From assembly GCA_951799405.1 (NCBI GenBank), contig OX637361.1, forward strand, positions 11,692,170 to 11,756,169: a DNA stretch of 64,000 nt, in the 5' to 3' direction. Of this stretch, positions 30,321-41,809 are shown in pieces. The translations under genes and the position numbers were made by a program. The notes beneath the pieces are model-generated. The model had not been told where the DNA came from. It saw nothing but the letters and a program-made list of their open reading frames with translations, and made no database searches. Positions within the stretch are counted from its first letter, which is position 1, and each line of letters begins with the position of its first letter. The stretch is from Agapetus fuscipes (lineage: Eukaryota > Arthropoda > Insecta > Trichoptera > Glossosomatidae).

Positions 30321-30776
30321 TTAAAATAATGCCTTTTTCTTTAAAAATTCGTCAATTTTATCCATCACAATATTTATACCGCATGCGTCTATGTTCGGAC
30401 TGCTCCGGGCATAGTACGCACGCAGCAATGCTGCCACCTTTCTAGAATCATTTTTACATTCGTCCGAGTTTTTTTTTGTACACATGGAAATGTAACTGAA
30501 GTTCTTTGTTCTCTTTCTTACTAATAACCATTTTCGTAAGTAGGTTGAAACAGATATACCTACGAGTATATTGTATATTTTCTTAAAATAATTTCTAGCC
30601 CACAGATATCGTAAATCAATGTTTATTAATCTGTACCTCAAATATACAACATTATATTTAAACTCAAGCTCGGTAATAATAAAAAATATATACAAAATAA
30701 AGCAGCGCCTATGGTGAACGTTTTCATTTCCATACACTTCTATGATTTTATACTTGCAACCTGGTTGAAATTTCAC
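30321..30776 (-). CDS. 151-codon open frame, unrecognised; probably inside a repeat
   Basis: I do not recognise this product. It starts MKFQPGCKYKIIEVYGNE, is rich in I, Y, K and N, has no clear domain and ends FLKKKALF. Bases 30586-30625 inside it resemble the non-coding stretch 18450-18483, and a GTTGAAACAGATAT block recurs at 18213, so it lies in a repeated sequence. No splice, promoter or homolog supports it. Listed only because it is the second longest intact minus-strand frame. Confidence 0.2.
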   Translation of the reverse strand: MKFQPGCKYKIIEVYGNENVHHRRCFILYIFFIITELEFKYNVVYLRYRLINIDLRYLWARNYFKKIYNILVGISVSTYLRKWLLVRKRTKNFSYISMCTKKNSDECKNDSRKVAALLRAYYARSSPNIDACGINIVMDKIDEFLKKKALF

Positions 30777-30964
30777 GGTAGCTGAGGCGTGCAGAGTAAA
30801 TAGTTAACAAGTCTTTATACAGGTTAATGGCCTGTGATGATAGAAAAGATGTCAGGATATTAACAGGGAAAAACGTTTGAACACTCCATTTTTTTATGTT
30901 TCTAATTAGTAAACGTCCAAAAAGTTAATTGAAAAAAAAATGTTTGTTACTTTTTTTTTGAGAC

Positions 30965-31248
30965 GCAACTAAGCTACATACATAGTGTAATTTATTGCCG
31001 AGTTATTCCCGAGGGCTTTCGCATGTGGCGAGTGGAACCTATTTATTTTTACAGGTAATGGGGCCGGCCTTACGCCAAGCATTTCAGTTGAAGTGGGGTG
31101 ATACTCATTTCCTATGAAAGCTGAGTATTTTATTTTGGGTTTGAAAATAAACATTGAAATAGGAAATCATTTCTGACACCCTTGGTGGGATTCGAACCCG
31201 AGCTCACGGCATTGGATGCAAGCACTCTACCAACTGATCTATCGACCG
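30965..31248 (-). mobile_element. S1 SINE
   Basis: Head at right with GGGATTCGAACCCGAGC and CTACCAACTGATCTATCGACC; 3' blocks at left. Internal deletion before GGGGTGATACTC. Confidence 0.9.
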
Positions 31249-31361
31249 GTAAAAAAATAAGTAATTCCCACTGATTTTATAAGTTTAAAGGCCCTAAAGT
31301 CATAACAGCGACCTTTTTCTGCTGTCTTCGACTTTGAGTTTAAGCTGTAAAGTAGCTTATC

Positions 31362-31412
31362 TGTAGGTGTGATTCACACAAAAACAGCTCTCACCAAATC
31401 ATTCATCAACTT
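31362..31412 (+). mobile_element. S2 SINE, 3' end only
   Basis: GTAGGTGTGATTCACAC followed by AAAAACAGCTCTCACCAAAT, the LINE-D-like end. Confidence 0.65.
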
Positions 31413-31970
31413 CTTTTACATTTTTTTTTACAACCGTATTGAGTTGTTCATTCATTGTTGCACTCAGGCGTGAAGTCTCCATTGAGGATGTTTGGTGTTT
31501 GAGAGGAACGGAAGTGTGGGAGGAGCTCCTCCATGCCAGGGTGTCAGGAGCTAATTGTACGTAGAGGCAAGTTCTTACTTTGCCAGCGCTCCGCAATGAC
31601 AGGCGTCAGTCAGCGAGAGGGAATGAAGGATGACCTTCCGAGATACAAATGAATATAGAGAGTCAGGGAGAGGAGTTATTTTTGTGATTTTCTTGATTTT
31701 AAAGAATACCGGAAATACAAACAATAATATTGTTATGTTTTCAGTGGGTTCTCTTTTAATTAAAGTGCAATGATTTAGTTTCACAGAATTTATTTTTTAA
31801 CACAATTTACTTCACAAATTTACAACAATTGATTTCCAGCTCTGTACTTTTCATTTCGTAGTTCGTAAAACTATCATCATCATAATAGTGCCAGACTGTT
31901 CTATGTATGCATGTAGAGTCGCACGTACTTCAAGTTTGTAAGAATATCTTAAGACTTTGTCTTATCTATA
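31413..31970. other. unassigned stretch
   Basis: Frames of 65-69 codons on the minus strand are not recognised; TCAGTCAGCGAGAGGGAATG at 31605 might be old LINE sequence but is not supported. Confidence 0.35.
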
Positions 31971-31973
31971 GGT

Positions 31974-32355
31974 ATTCCTTGACTTATAGGTTGGTATGAG
32001 GCTGACCACCGATACGGTAGGTAGCTACGTTACTATGGATAAAAAAACTCGTCTACCCACATACGCCATCGATGACCAAAATATATTGTAGAAGCCTTAT
32101 TAAATAGGTATTATGTGACGTACCTACCCATACCTTCTGTAAAAAATGGTTCGCTTTGTCAATGACACCCCTGTTTCAGGGAAGGTCGGTTAAACTTACA
32201 GGGTCTATGTTCATTTGAGGTTTGGATTTTAATTTGTAAGTACACATGCAGCATTTGTAAACGCGAACTTATACATGTCTGTTTGTGGGCATGCATTTGA
32301 TGTGAGCTTTGAATGTTAATAAATCCTTGCAAGTTAGATTATAAATTATAGACAA
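31974..32355 (+). mobile_element. R1 repeat split by a ~110-bp insert
   Basis: Head to GACCACCGATAC (32016); rest from ACCCATACC (about 32127) to the tail. The insert has near-inverted ends GGTAGGTAGC and ACGTACCTACC, and the flanks repeat ACC-ATAC, so it is a small DNA element with an ~8-bp duplication. Confidence 0.75.
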
Positions 32356-33070
32356 TAAATATTTTCGTACCTAGTGCCCTATCTTAGTCAACTAAATAAT
32401 AAAGGAAATTATGAAAGTAAGACTAAGTACGAGTAGAAGGCATATCTGTGCGAGTCTGCATTTTCTCATATGAAAGTAATAAAATCAAAAGATCGTACTC
32501 GTTTCACAAATGATCGACTGTGGCAGTGGTCGGAAAAGTGTTGCTCGGAAACGATAATTTTAATCGACATCTTATTGATTAGGTCGATCTCCTCATGAAA
32601 AAGTATGGGCACCCCTGGCTTATTCAATACCGGTGTTGGTATTGAGAATCCCGGTTTTCGTAGATAACCCAATACCAGTATCTACTGCGAACCCTAATAA
32701 GTGGCGCTGAGAGCTTCATAGAGCGCCGACGTCTCGTGAAAAATATTTTGTTTTTACTTTTATTTTACGTTAGATGAAATATCGCTTGAGAATTTACGTG
32801 AGTTATTGAGTGACTGGAGCTTGTCATAGCTCAGCAAAGGCGGCAAAAGTTGTGAAAGTTGAAAAGTTAATAGTGATTTGCATTTTCTTGTACTTCCTAT
32901 ATTACAGCTTCAAGCTTTTAGCAAATTTTCCAACATGTAAATCGCTGATCATCAGATGAAAATGTATATAATAAAAGGATTTTTATTTTTCCAATGTTTG
33001 AGACAGGTACTTTTATCGAATTTAATTTTAGCGAATAGGACGATGTATGGTCCTATTTGCGGTTATGGAC
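32356..33070. other. unassigned stretch
   Basis: ATACCGGTGTTGGTATTG and AATACCAGTATC near 32625-32680 are interesting only as weak inverted words. No gene seen. Confidence 0.35.
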
Positions 33071-33074
33071 GTTG

Positions 33075-33162
33075 AATGCATGCATGCAGAATGTGTAGGC
33101 GCGAACCTGCATATGCCTGTCTGTGAGATCAGTCTCATATCTTTGAAGCTTAGATTATAGAC
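33075..33162 (+). mobile_element. R1 repeat 3' part, older subfamily
   Basis: ATGCAGAATGTGTAGGCGCG to TGAAGCTTAGATTATAG. Confidence 0.7.
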
Positions 33163-33356
33163 GAAACATTCATGAGACGCTTCTAATCCTGAAATTCTTG
33201 AGCGACCTCTTGTTCGTCTTTCCAAGATTTTTCTTTCAAAGATTTTCCTAAGTTAACAATTTTTATTGATTTTTTATCGTCAAGTGGCTTGAAATGAGTC
33301 GATTAATTGTACATCAAACTATCGTAAAACATTTTTTACATCAAACTATCTTACAA

Positions 33357-33582
33357 GACGGGTCCGTAGTCCAGGGGTAACACTTCGGACTCGTAAATGG
33401 AAGGTTCGAACCCCGGCGGAGCACAAAAAAATGCCATTTATATTTTCAAATTTGCTCTTCGCTGGGTTTAAAATTCATAAATCTTTACCGAAGACCGGTC
33501 ATCAAAAGGTCCTTCCAGCCTAACAGCAACTGGGTCTAACTTGAGAATTGGCGCTTTGTAGCGAAGACCAAGCTCATAAAAA
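33357..33582 (+). mobile_element. S2 SINE, lacking the 3' end
   Basis: GGTCCGTAGTCCAGGGGTAA (box A), GGTTCGAACCCC (box B), body to GCGAAGACCAAGCTC; then an S1 copy begins. Confidence 0.85.
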
Positions 33583-33750
33583 GTCCGGTTGATAGCTCAG
33601 TTGGTAGAATGCTTGCATTCCATGCCGAGAGCAAGGGTTCGATCCCCACCGAGGATGTCAGAAATGATTTCCCGTCTCGGTGTATATTTCAAACCGAAAA
33701 TAAATACCGGCTAGGTGTACTAAGCTTTCACAAGAAAAAGTAATCACCAA
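33583..33750 (+). mobile_element. S1 SINE, 5' half
   Basis: GATAGCTCAGTTGGTAGAAT and GGGTTCGATCCCC; ends within the body after CTTTCACAAG. Confidence 0.85.
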
Positions 33751-33754
33751 ATAA

Positions 33755-34700
33755 TGAGTGGAATGACATGAAATTCTCAATGAGTAGGTACTTTATTTCT
33801 GGAGAATGAAAGAATAATTTGAAAGTGGCGTCTGTATGATATTAATGCGCCGTAGGAAAGAGTTGTCACGCTTGTCACGAGAGCTTGGGAGTCAGGCGTG
33901 TCATAAGAGCCCGAGTGTCACGCGTGTCATAAGGAGTTGAATGTCACGGCTCTCCCATACATCATCAGCGAGTAATGATTTGGAACGGCGGGAATGGATT
34001 TCCATTAGTGGGGAGAGCGTCTGCCGCGTCATCCATTTCTTCGTTTTGTGTCATTTCTTCCATCACGAGAACAAACTGATCTCTGTGTCACTTTTAGATG
34101 ACGATACATCATCTCACATAACTCACGCCATGGATGCGAATCTGTAATACGGTAATTGCAGTGGTGAGGAATACGGTTGAAAATACTATGGTTGTGTAGA
34201 GTACATTTCAAGCATCACAACCATATGTTTTTTAAGTAGTAATGAAACCTTTAGCTGTTTTGATTTTAACGGTATGATAAAAAATAAAAAAGTTATGCCA
34301 TTTTTCTGCAATCTCAAACTTTAAACTGCTCTCCTGAACAATTTAGTTTCTGTCGCTTATGTCTTTTAACCGTCGATATCTTATCTATTCAGTGATTTTA
34401 GGTCCTATTAATTTATTTCGCTTCAACCTCAGTCTGTCTACATTAGCCATGATCAATGAGGTATATTTATTTGTTTGTGTACTCGTATGACAGAGTGTTT
34501 GGGCGTCAGGACTTGTACATATATACACTACACGACTATAACCCTTGCCATACTTACACGGCAGATGACTTCACATACTTCACGGCAATTGGGAACGGCT
34601 CCCTACAGATCATTCCTCCGCCAGCAAAGGGATAAATCACAAAAGTAAAAATAATACTAATATTTCGTTTCTCTCATATCCGCCCAAGCTTATAGCTATC
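33755..34700. other. unassigned; short imperfect repeats at 33860-33950
   Basis: GTCACGCGTGTCATAAG-like words occur three times in 33865-33950. Beyond that no family or gene seen; overlapping small frames at 33941-34211 are not convincing. Confidence 0.4.
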
Positions 34701-34704
34701 TGTG

Positions 34705-34878
34705 CAGGGCTGGAAGTCTCATCACCACGGAAATTCTTACCTACCGAATATCTGTAACATGTGTATTAAGACTAATCAGCTGATCACTTGCGGCCATCTT
34801 GGATTGACAGGTCTTCATACAAATATTACCGATATTCGGTAGGTAAGAATTACCGTGGTGATGAGACTTCCAGCCCTG
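34705..34878. mobile_element. M2 foldback element, full length
   Basis: Ends CAGGGCTGGAAGTCTCATC and GATGAGACTTCCAGCCCTG are perfect inverted copies, with paired TACCGAATAT arms inside. Confidence 0.85.
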
Positions 34879-35027
34879 GTACTTACGTTTAATTTTGTAC
34901 TTGTTTTATACAGAATTGAGAGGATGCCTCCAGGATGTGATTATCATACTTCTTCTGGCTAGTCATCATCATCATCACTCAGGGCGTAGGAATTCTTTTT
35001 AGTGGTATTAATAATAATAATAATTTT

Positions 35028-35320
35028 AGGATGATTTATTTGGTGAGCGCTGTTTTTGTGTGTATCACACCACAAGAGCCCTCTGCGAGCTTGGTCGTCG
35101 CTGTAGAAAGCGCCAATTCTCAAGTAAGACCCAGTTGCTGTAAGGCCGGATGGACCTTTTGATGACCGGATCTTCGGTAAGCGTTTATGAATTTTTCAAC
35201 CCAGCGAAGAGCAAATTTGAAAATATAAATGTTATATTGTTTGTGCTCCGCCGGGATTCGAACCCACAACCTTCCATTTACGAGTACGAAGTGTTAACCA
35301 CTAGACTACGGACCGGTCGT
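35028..35320 (-). mobile_element. S2 SINE, full length
   Basis: Minus copy: 3' end GGTGAGCGCTGTTTTTGTG at left, box B GGGATTCGAACCC and box A CACTAGACTACGGACCGG at right. Confidence 0.9.
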
Positions 35321-35530
35321 CGGTAATAAGCAGAATATAATAAGCAATACTGTAATCTTAGTACGAGTTGCAAAACTTGAGAAAAGTAAAGTTTACGGAA
35401 AGTATTGAAGAGTGATTTTCTCCAAAATCTGCCGTTTTTGGTTGTTTGAACTTGATTTTCTTCATCACTGCAAGTCTTTAGCTAAGACCATAAAGTGTAA
35501 GAAACAAAAACGGCAGATTTTGGGAGAAAT

Positions 35531-36260
35531 GTGTCGGGGTTATAGCCGCGGGGGCCAGGAGGCGTGTTCCCATTCCACGACCTAAAAGGAATCTTTACTC
35601 AGACAAGCACACGGAAAAAAATTAATTCATCAAGTAGTTTCAGTTTTTCCATATTTACTCAAAAACTATTGACATTATAAAAAAACGGTTTCGATATTAC
35701 ACTAGACAATGTATAGTTCTATAAATAGAATGAAAAAAAAATATTCCAAAACATAGCACACACGAGAAAGTAGCTACAGAAGTGAAAAAAACGTATTTTT
35801 TTAAATATTTTTTTGTGGTCGCAATTTTTAAGTTATATATTTTGTTTAAACTTTATAATTAAGATAAAAAATTAATAAACATGCTTGATTTTTTTCATTA
35901 CTGTCACTTTTTTGCTAAGACCATAAAGTGTAAGAAACAATAACGGCAGATTTAGGGTATGATACTTCCGTGTGCTGTCAGAGTAAAGATTTGTTTTAGG
36001 TCGTGGAATGGGAACACGCGGCCAGGAGGGCTGATCTTTCTAGCGTGTTTCGAATGGAACAACGTTGGTTCGATCCCCGCTTGGGTCACTTGACTTTAAC
36101 TTTGACCCTGGTTCAACAGATGTTATTGGGTAATTATTATTTAATAATTCATTAATAATAAACGATAATGAATTATTAAATTATGAAATTAATACCTGTT
36201 TCTGGCCAGGCAGAATAGGTTGGTGAATTGCATTCCTCTTCACAAATCTATTTAAAAAAA
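35531..36260 (+). mobile_element. S3 SINE inside M4, split by M5
   Basis: Head GGGGCCAGGAGG with GGCTGATCTTTCTAGCGTG, box B GTTGGTTCGATCCCC, body CTGGTTCAACAGATGTTATT and CTGGCCAGGCAGAATAGG, then a run of A. The head is cut by M5. Confidence 0.85.
35563..36019. mobile_element. M5 element inside S3, 9-10 bp target duplication
   Basis: GGCCAGGAGG flanks it on both sides (35553-35562, 36020-36029). Ends CGTGTTCCCATTCCACGACC and GGTCGTGGAATGGGAACACG are inverted, followed by GAATCTTTACTC / GAGTAAAGAT. About 457 bp, no transposase. Its core also holds GCTAAGACCATAAAGTGTAA and AACGGCAGAT, words shared with M4, so M4 and M5 may be related. Confidence 0.8.
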
Positions 36261-36414
36261 AAAAAAAAAAACACTTTAATATTTTCTGTAAACTTTACTT
36301 TTCTCAAGTTTTGCAACTCGTACTAAGGGTACTGGTCACTGGTATTACTAGGTTGCAATTAATTAAAGCATGATTTGATATGAACCAAATGAATATTTTC
36401 TAATACGAGTATTT

Positions 36415-36546
36415 CTCTCCCCCACTGCAACTGAAAGTGGTTGGTGTGAGGCCGGCCCCTTTACCTGTAAAAATAAATAGGTCCCGAAGCGCCACATGCG
36501 ACCCCTTCTAAGGTAGTTACACTATATGTGTAGCTTAGTTGCGTTT
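36415..36546 (+). mobile_element. S1 SINE, 3' half
   Basis: CAACTGAAAGTGGTTGGTG, CCCTTTACCTGTAAAAATAA and GTAGCTTAGTTGCG. Confidence 0.8.
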
Positions 36547-37055
36547 CTCTATAAAAAGCACGACATTTTAATTTGTTCACAACATTTTATTCCAACTTTT
36601 ATCCATCGTGTTAATTTATTAACAACAAACAGAAAAGCCGAAAGTAGAATTTCGTGTAAATTTGAAAGAAGGCGTTGTTCAGTATAACAGATCATGGGAA
36701 AAACCATAAGTCAACACGTGAACTCGAACCCAGGCCATGGGATCGAAAGCTCTCGAGATTAAGGCGCAATAACCATTAGTATAAAAGTGTCAAGCGCCGT
36801 TAGTTATTGGGATTTTTTTCAATTTTTGTAACTTGATATTTTTCTTAAAGCCATGAAAAGGAAAATGACCTTTGACCATAAAAATCTCATTCACGGACGA
36901 TTTATAAAGTTAGAACTCTAAATTATTATAGTTTTGTCAATATTTAAGTGGTCAGAGTGTGAGTTTATTGAGCTAGAAGTCATGCGTTCGAATCTAACAT
37001 TGTCAAGACAAGATTCTCCATTTTTTCTATCAAATATCAAAAGCTCCAGTACCTT
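36547..37055. other. unassigned
   Basis: GAACTCGAACCCAGGCC at 36720 resembles a reversed box B and might be an old SINE head on the minus strand; not resolved. Confidence 0.35.
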
Positions 37056-37059
37056 CTGA

Positions 37060-37160
37060 CTCTGAATCTTTTCCTTCGCGGGCAAAGAAACCTCCACTTC
37101 AAGATGATTGATTGGTATAAGGCTGATTTACTTACTTGTGATAATAAATAGGTTCAGATG
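37060..37160 (+). mobile_element. S1 SINE fragment, old
   Basis: CCTCCACTTCAAGATGATTG and AATAAATAGGTTCAGATG follow S1 block order. Confidence 0.5.
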
Positions 37161-37164
37161 CTCA

Positions 37165-38395
37165 TGTTGGAGTCAATAGCCGATAGTGATAGTGAATAGT
37201 AAATAGCGATAAAAAGATGAACACTACAATAATTTTCAAATTAGATTTGATTTTTGTATGAAAGACTTTTTTATTTACAATGGAGTTGTCAGAACTGACA
37301 TAAACACAAAAATCTTAATATCTCTCGGCCAGGTCGTTACAGGAGAAAGCTAACAATTATTTTGTGACTGGTTGCAAAGCACCCTAGTCACATAGAACTG
37401 CGTGGTTAACCCACCGAGAAAAGGATCAAATTTGGAACTGCTTTCCGATTCTACGTTAAAGTGAGGTCTACACGTGTCAAAACTTCAAAAGAGTGGTGAT
37501 GTCACACAGTCGGGTTTTTAGGAAAAAAGCTAACTAATCATGTATCATTGATAACTAAAGCCCTTCGTTTCTATAAAGGTAGGTATAACATTCGCACGTC
37601 GAGAAAAAATCAAATTACGAACATCCATGCAGAAAACGTTCAGAAAATTAAACTTCCTCTTCATTTTAACAGATGGCAGCATATTTTATAACTTCAACCT
37701 CTGCATGGACTTTTAGAATAATAATTATGCGTTTCCCAGACAGTTTGTCTGGCGGTGCAAGACAAGGAAACGCTGACTTGTGAAAAAAACATCATCTGAG
37801 ACGTTAATGATCTCAGACATGTGTTTGGCACATCCCTAGTCACGGACGGATGGCTTTTACTCCATATAAATTGGCTTACGGCTTTCAGGGTCCCCCAAAA
37901 CTAACTGTATTATTCTTCTAATGAACTAGATTGCATAAAAAAAACTTCCGCCCTTGATTTTTGAGTCCTTGTAAGATATAACTGTTTTTCGAGAAATAGA
38001 TACCTACCTTCCTTGTTCCTATATTCGATAATATAACTTTTGATCTTTCTGGTCGATCTTTTGATATAGCTAGATAAATAACTACCTAGGTGCCTATACT
38101 ACCTATTGTCAGGTTTTATATTAGACAGATAACTGTTTAAAGAATGTCAAATATGCAATCAGAATAGAGACACTTAATTTTCAAATGACTTTAAATAAAA
38201 TATTTTTTCGTTATTTGAAACACTGTTGTATTTACAGTATTAATGTATCTTTAAATAATTAATTTTAACAGTTTTTAATACACAAACCATTACATATTTA
38301 CACAGTTTTTATCGAGATTTATTTATAAATATTGATGGCTGAAAAGCCTATAACAGGTAGGTATTAAAAAAATGGTTCTATGCGACTCAAAAATG
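37165..38395. other. unassigned, R8 block at 37495-37610
   Basis: GATGTCACACAGTCGGGTTT and CGCACGTCGAGAAAAAATCA recall R8. AATACACAAACCATTACAT at 38277 is like a reversed PLE start block. No gene seen. Confidence 0.4.
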
Positions 38396-38399
38396 GTAC

Positions 38400-38792
38400 T
38401 GCTATGTAAATATGAAATATAAATATTTAAAATAAGTAGGTATAAGTTATAGGAATTCTGTATTGTATTGTGTGGGTAGGAATCATTGAATAAAATACGT
38501 GCAGCATCGAGAAATAATAATTACTATGCCTTTCTGGAACTGTCTAGCAAATATAGGTCTAGATTGTACTGTTTTAAAGAGTATAAGAAGGGTGCCAGTG
38601 GCTTGCAGGGCCAGCAGTATCATACGAGATTTACAAACACATAGAACTAACTTGATCAGTGAACAGAAACCAAGTGGAATAGTCGAGAAAGCTTTGTGAA
38701 AATAAAGTATTTAAAAGTATAAAATAAACAACTGTATAAGAAGACCTGTGTATTTTAATTTGAAAGACTTTTTGAACCCTAATTTCGTAACA
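38400..38792 (+). mobile_element. solo LTR, family LTR-2, with GTAC target duplication
   Basis: Starts TGCTATGTAAATATG, ends CGTAACA, and is flanked by GTAC at 38396-38399 and 38793-38796. Shares GTATAAGAAGGGTGCCAG and GATCAGTGAACAGAAACC with the LTR at 11443. 393 bp. A 66-codon frame inside is LTR sequence. TG...CA ends with a 4-bp duplication fit a Ty3/gypsy-type LTR. Confidence 0.8.
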
Positions 38793-38796
38793 GTAC

Positions 38797-39100
38797 AAAC
38801 AAAAAATAAAAATGAAGGAATATATAAATTTAAGTGAAATCAAAGTTTTTTTAAAGTTAGAATATACCTACTACTATACTATAGCAAATAGCTTATATCA
38901 AATATCTACAATGAGTACACAATCAGAAATGATAGCGGAATGGATTAAACTTTTTTGGGTGTAAAAAAAATTACAGGAAAAACTGTAAAAAGGTGAGAGT
39001 TAGAATTGAAAATGTTGAAATGAAAAGCAAAATGGAATAAGATGCAATAAAAAGTGTACGAAAAATAGAAGTAGGTACGTAGTTTTAATTTTCGGGTAGA
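38797..39100. other. unassigned
   Basis: AT-rich, nothing recognised. Confidence 0.35.
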
Positions 39101-39106
39101 ATGGAC

Positions 39107-39365
39107 TTCCTTGACTTATAGGTTGGTATGAGGCTGACCACCCATACTGTAAAAAATGGTTCACTTTGCCAATGTCACCCCTGTTTCAGGGAAGGTCGGC
39201 AAAAGTTGTGGGGCTTATGTTCATTTGAGGTTTGGATTTTATTTGTAAGTACACATTCAGCATTTGTAAGCGCGAACTACACTTGTTGGTTTGTGGGCAT
39301 ACATCTGAGAGCTTTAAATGAATATATTCTTGCAACTTAGATTATAGATTATAGATTATAGATAT
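39107..39365 (+). mobile_element. R1 repeat with 6-bp target duplication
   Basis: ATGGAC at 39101-39106 and 39366-39371 flanks a complete R1, which fixes the R1 start at TTCCTTGACTT and the end in (TTATAGA)n. Confidence 0.9.
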
Positions 39366-39399
39366 ATGGACACTGAAAGAGTAAATATTTTAACACAAT

Positions 39400-39598
39400 A
39401 ATGTGCTTATCCAAAAGTAGATCGAGAAAAGTATGGCTTGATCTGATTGGTGAAATTGTGAAAGAATGGGATATCAAAAAAAGGTGAGGGATATGAATGA
39501 ATTGAATGAGGTATGCAAAGACTGCAGGAAACGTAGTCAACTCTGCAGAGGCTCTGGCCACTCCTAGCAGAATGTTGACAGAGTTATAGTAAGTTCAC
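39400..39598 (+). mobile_element. LINE-A 3' end, diverged
   Basis: SRKVWLDLIGEIVKEWDIK-like residues, then GCAGAGGCTCTGGCCAC and GTTGACAGAGTTATAG. Confidence 0.75.
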
Positions 39599-39599
39599 A

Positions 39600-40105
39600 G
39601 ATATTTCACTGGTTAACGCCACTGACTTCCATTCATTCAAAGAGGATTCCATTCATAAAACTGCCACATTTAGCATGTTGTTTAAGTTAATAGATCTTTT
39701 TCTCTTATTATTTTCTTTTAACTTTAATTTGTAAGACGTTTAGCACTTCCACGCTGAGCTGTTTTTATTTTATTTTATTTCTTATTGTTAACAAACAGCA
39801 ATTAATTACATTACATTGTCAACAAGGTTTTATTATTCAAAAATAATTAACAAGAAAACGAATGTCGTGTTACTGTAAAATGCAAAATGCAAAATGACTG
39901 CTGTGTGATAGTGAAGAACAGGGCAAAATGTTGTTTAACCATACAAGTAAACTTCTAGTTTTTCAAAGCTTACTTTCATGCTTTTTGTGGATTTTTCAAA
40001 TGTATTTTTTTTAAATGCTAGTGTGAGTAACTCGTGTAAAAAAAAAAAGTAACGAAGTAAAGAAAATTATTAAATTTGAGCGTCTGCCGATATACCTATA
40101 CAAAA
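39600..40105. other. unassigned AT-rich stretch
   Basis: Nothing recognised. Confidence 0.35.
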
Positions 40106-40109
40106 TAAG

Positions 40110-40219
40110 CCAAACCTTACGTGAGCAAAAACTTTGCAACTCCTGGCACCTTTCCCTGAAACCGAGCTGGCATTGGCAATAGGAGTCAGCCTCATTCTAA
40201 CCAATTAGTCCAAGGAGCG
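40110..40219 (-). mobile_element. R1 repeat fragment, old
   Basis: ACTTTGCAACTCCTGGC, CCCTGAAACCGAGCTGGC and AACCAATTAGTCCAAGG. Confidence 0.65.
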
Positions 40220-41445
40220 CCGCAAAATTTTCGGAAAAGGAAATAATCAAAATAATCTTTAAATTAAACTACTTTAAAGAACATTTAAATTCAACTAAGT
40301 ATGTAGGTACTTAAATTCAAAATTAAATTAAATAAATAAATATCGGGCTGGCTTAGGTATTCTGTTACAGCTATGATTGTGTAAATCACACCTTAAGAGC
40401 GCTTTGTATTTCTTCGTAAAAAAATTTCAAAGATTTCAACCTTGCGAATTTAGATGGTAACCAGTAATCTACAGCAACTTGCTACAGGGCGAAAAGATAT
40501 TAGAAGTCATCAATGACTCATCAAAAATATGATATGACTAATAAAAATATAATAAACTTCAATGTGATAGGTAGGTACCTACTGTTTATTCAATAAAGGG
40601 CTATTTTTACTTTCGATCTATAATACAGCAGGAATTGTATTAAAATGCATTTTTATTCCATTTAAATTCAGCATAATTTCGCATGCAGGGGGTTAAACCA
40701 TATGCCCGGTAGCATTTTGAGCGCACATGTTCATAACGCCGCTCACAAACCATCACTTCTGCATGACCTTTTTGCACGTATGTGTCAAATCAAAAGCAAG
40801 CATGAATTACGTGTAATTGAGTGTTCGCACAACACAAATACATGAAAAGCTAGTTGGCTTGTAGAAGTTAGATTGTATGATGTTTCATACGCACTGAACA
40901 GCTTAGCATCTTGCCGATATTTCATCTGCCGAACGTTTCGTTCATATCTGCGATGAGCATCAATAACAGGGATCTGTTGCGGTGCGCTGATGATGTTCGT
41001 TGTAGATTTAGGTGAAAAGTTCAGAAAATTATTTTTGCAAGACCTCACGGCTACTGGGGCCTGATTTCGGTATTTTAACATCATAAAGAAAAGGGATGGA
41101 TGCATCGCAAGTAAGCAAGTGCGAGAGAGACAGATAATAAAACGAAAAAAAAACTGTGTACTCATGAAAGGTGTTTGCGTGAATACACAATTTGAAGAAA
41201 GTAAAAGCAATGAAGCAACACTGGATACAGCGAGTCATATGTAAAATTATATATTTTTTAACTTAAAAACTGCCGCAAATATTACTTTCAAAATAAGTAA
41301 TACCTCTGAACCCGAACGCTTATCTGTGTCCAAAAACCATGTATGCATGGCAATCATCCATGAATGAATTATTCAACTCAAAATAATAGTGACAAAAATA
41401 TAATTATTATATTATAACGTGTGTACCATCATGTGGGAGTTCAAA
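40220..41445. other. unassigned stretch, overlapping minus-strand frames
   Basis: A 141-codon minus-strand frame at 40785-41210 begins MLLLSSNCVFTQTPFMS; I do not recognise it and see no splice or homology evidence. The rest shows nothing. Confidence 0.3.
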
Positions 41446-41449
41446 AGAC

Positions 41450-41796
41450 TGTAACTGTAACTCTGTCGCCATTCCGCTGGGAGTTGCCAGAGCCGCTGCA
41501 GAGCTGCCTCCATTTCTTCCTATCCTGAGATACCTCTTTCAATTCATTCATATCCATCACCTTTTTCATGCATTTCTTCTTTTACGCTCACTTTGTATAT
41601 ACCATTCTTTCACAATCTCCTCAATCTGATCACTCCATCCTTTTCTCGGTCGTCCCTTCTCTCTTTTTCCTTTCACACTTTCTTTGTAGGTATATATACT
41701 TTGTCAGTCTATCATCATTCATTACTTCCACATGCCCAAACCATCTCATCACATTATTTTGTACCTTAACTTTCACATCCTCTTTCAAATTAAAAA
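41450..41796 (-). mobile_element. LINE-A 3' end
   Basis: Minus strand: VQNNVMRWFGHVEVMND, then KRGKG-type and GRPRK-like residues, KWRQLCSGSGNS-like end and GTTACAGTTACAG tail. Cut at the 5' side by a PLE unit. Confidence 0.8.
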
Positions 41797-41809
41797 TGAC
41801 ATAAAAGTA

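Larger units (their letters stand above)
35357..36327. mobile_element. M4 foldback element carrying S3 and M5
   Basis: Ends CTTAGTACGAGTTGCAAAAC and GTTTTGCAACTCGTACTAAG are perfect over 35 bp. An inner hairpin AAAATCTGCCGTTTTT / AAAAACGGCAGATTTT follows. Without its insert the element would be about 245 bp. Second copy at 61666. Confidence 0.8.

Noticed and set aside
40785..41210. 141-codon minus-strand frame as a host gene
   Set aside because: No recognisable domain, no splice or start context, composition like the surrounding non-coding DNA.
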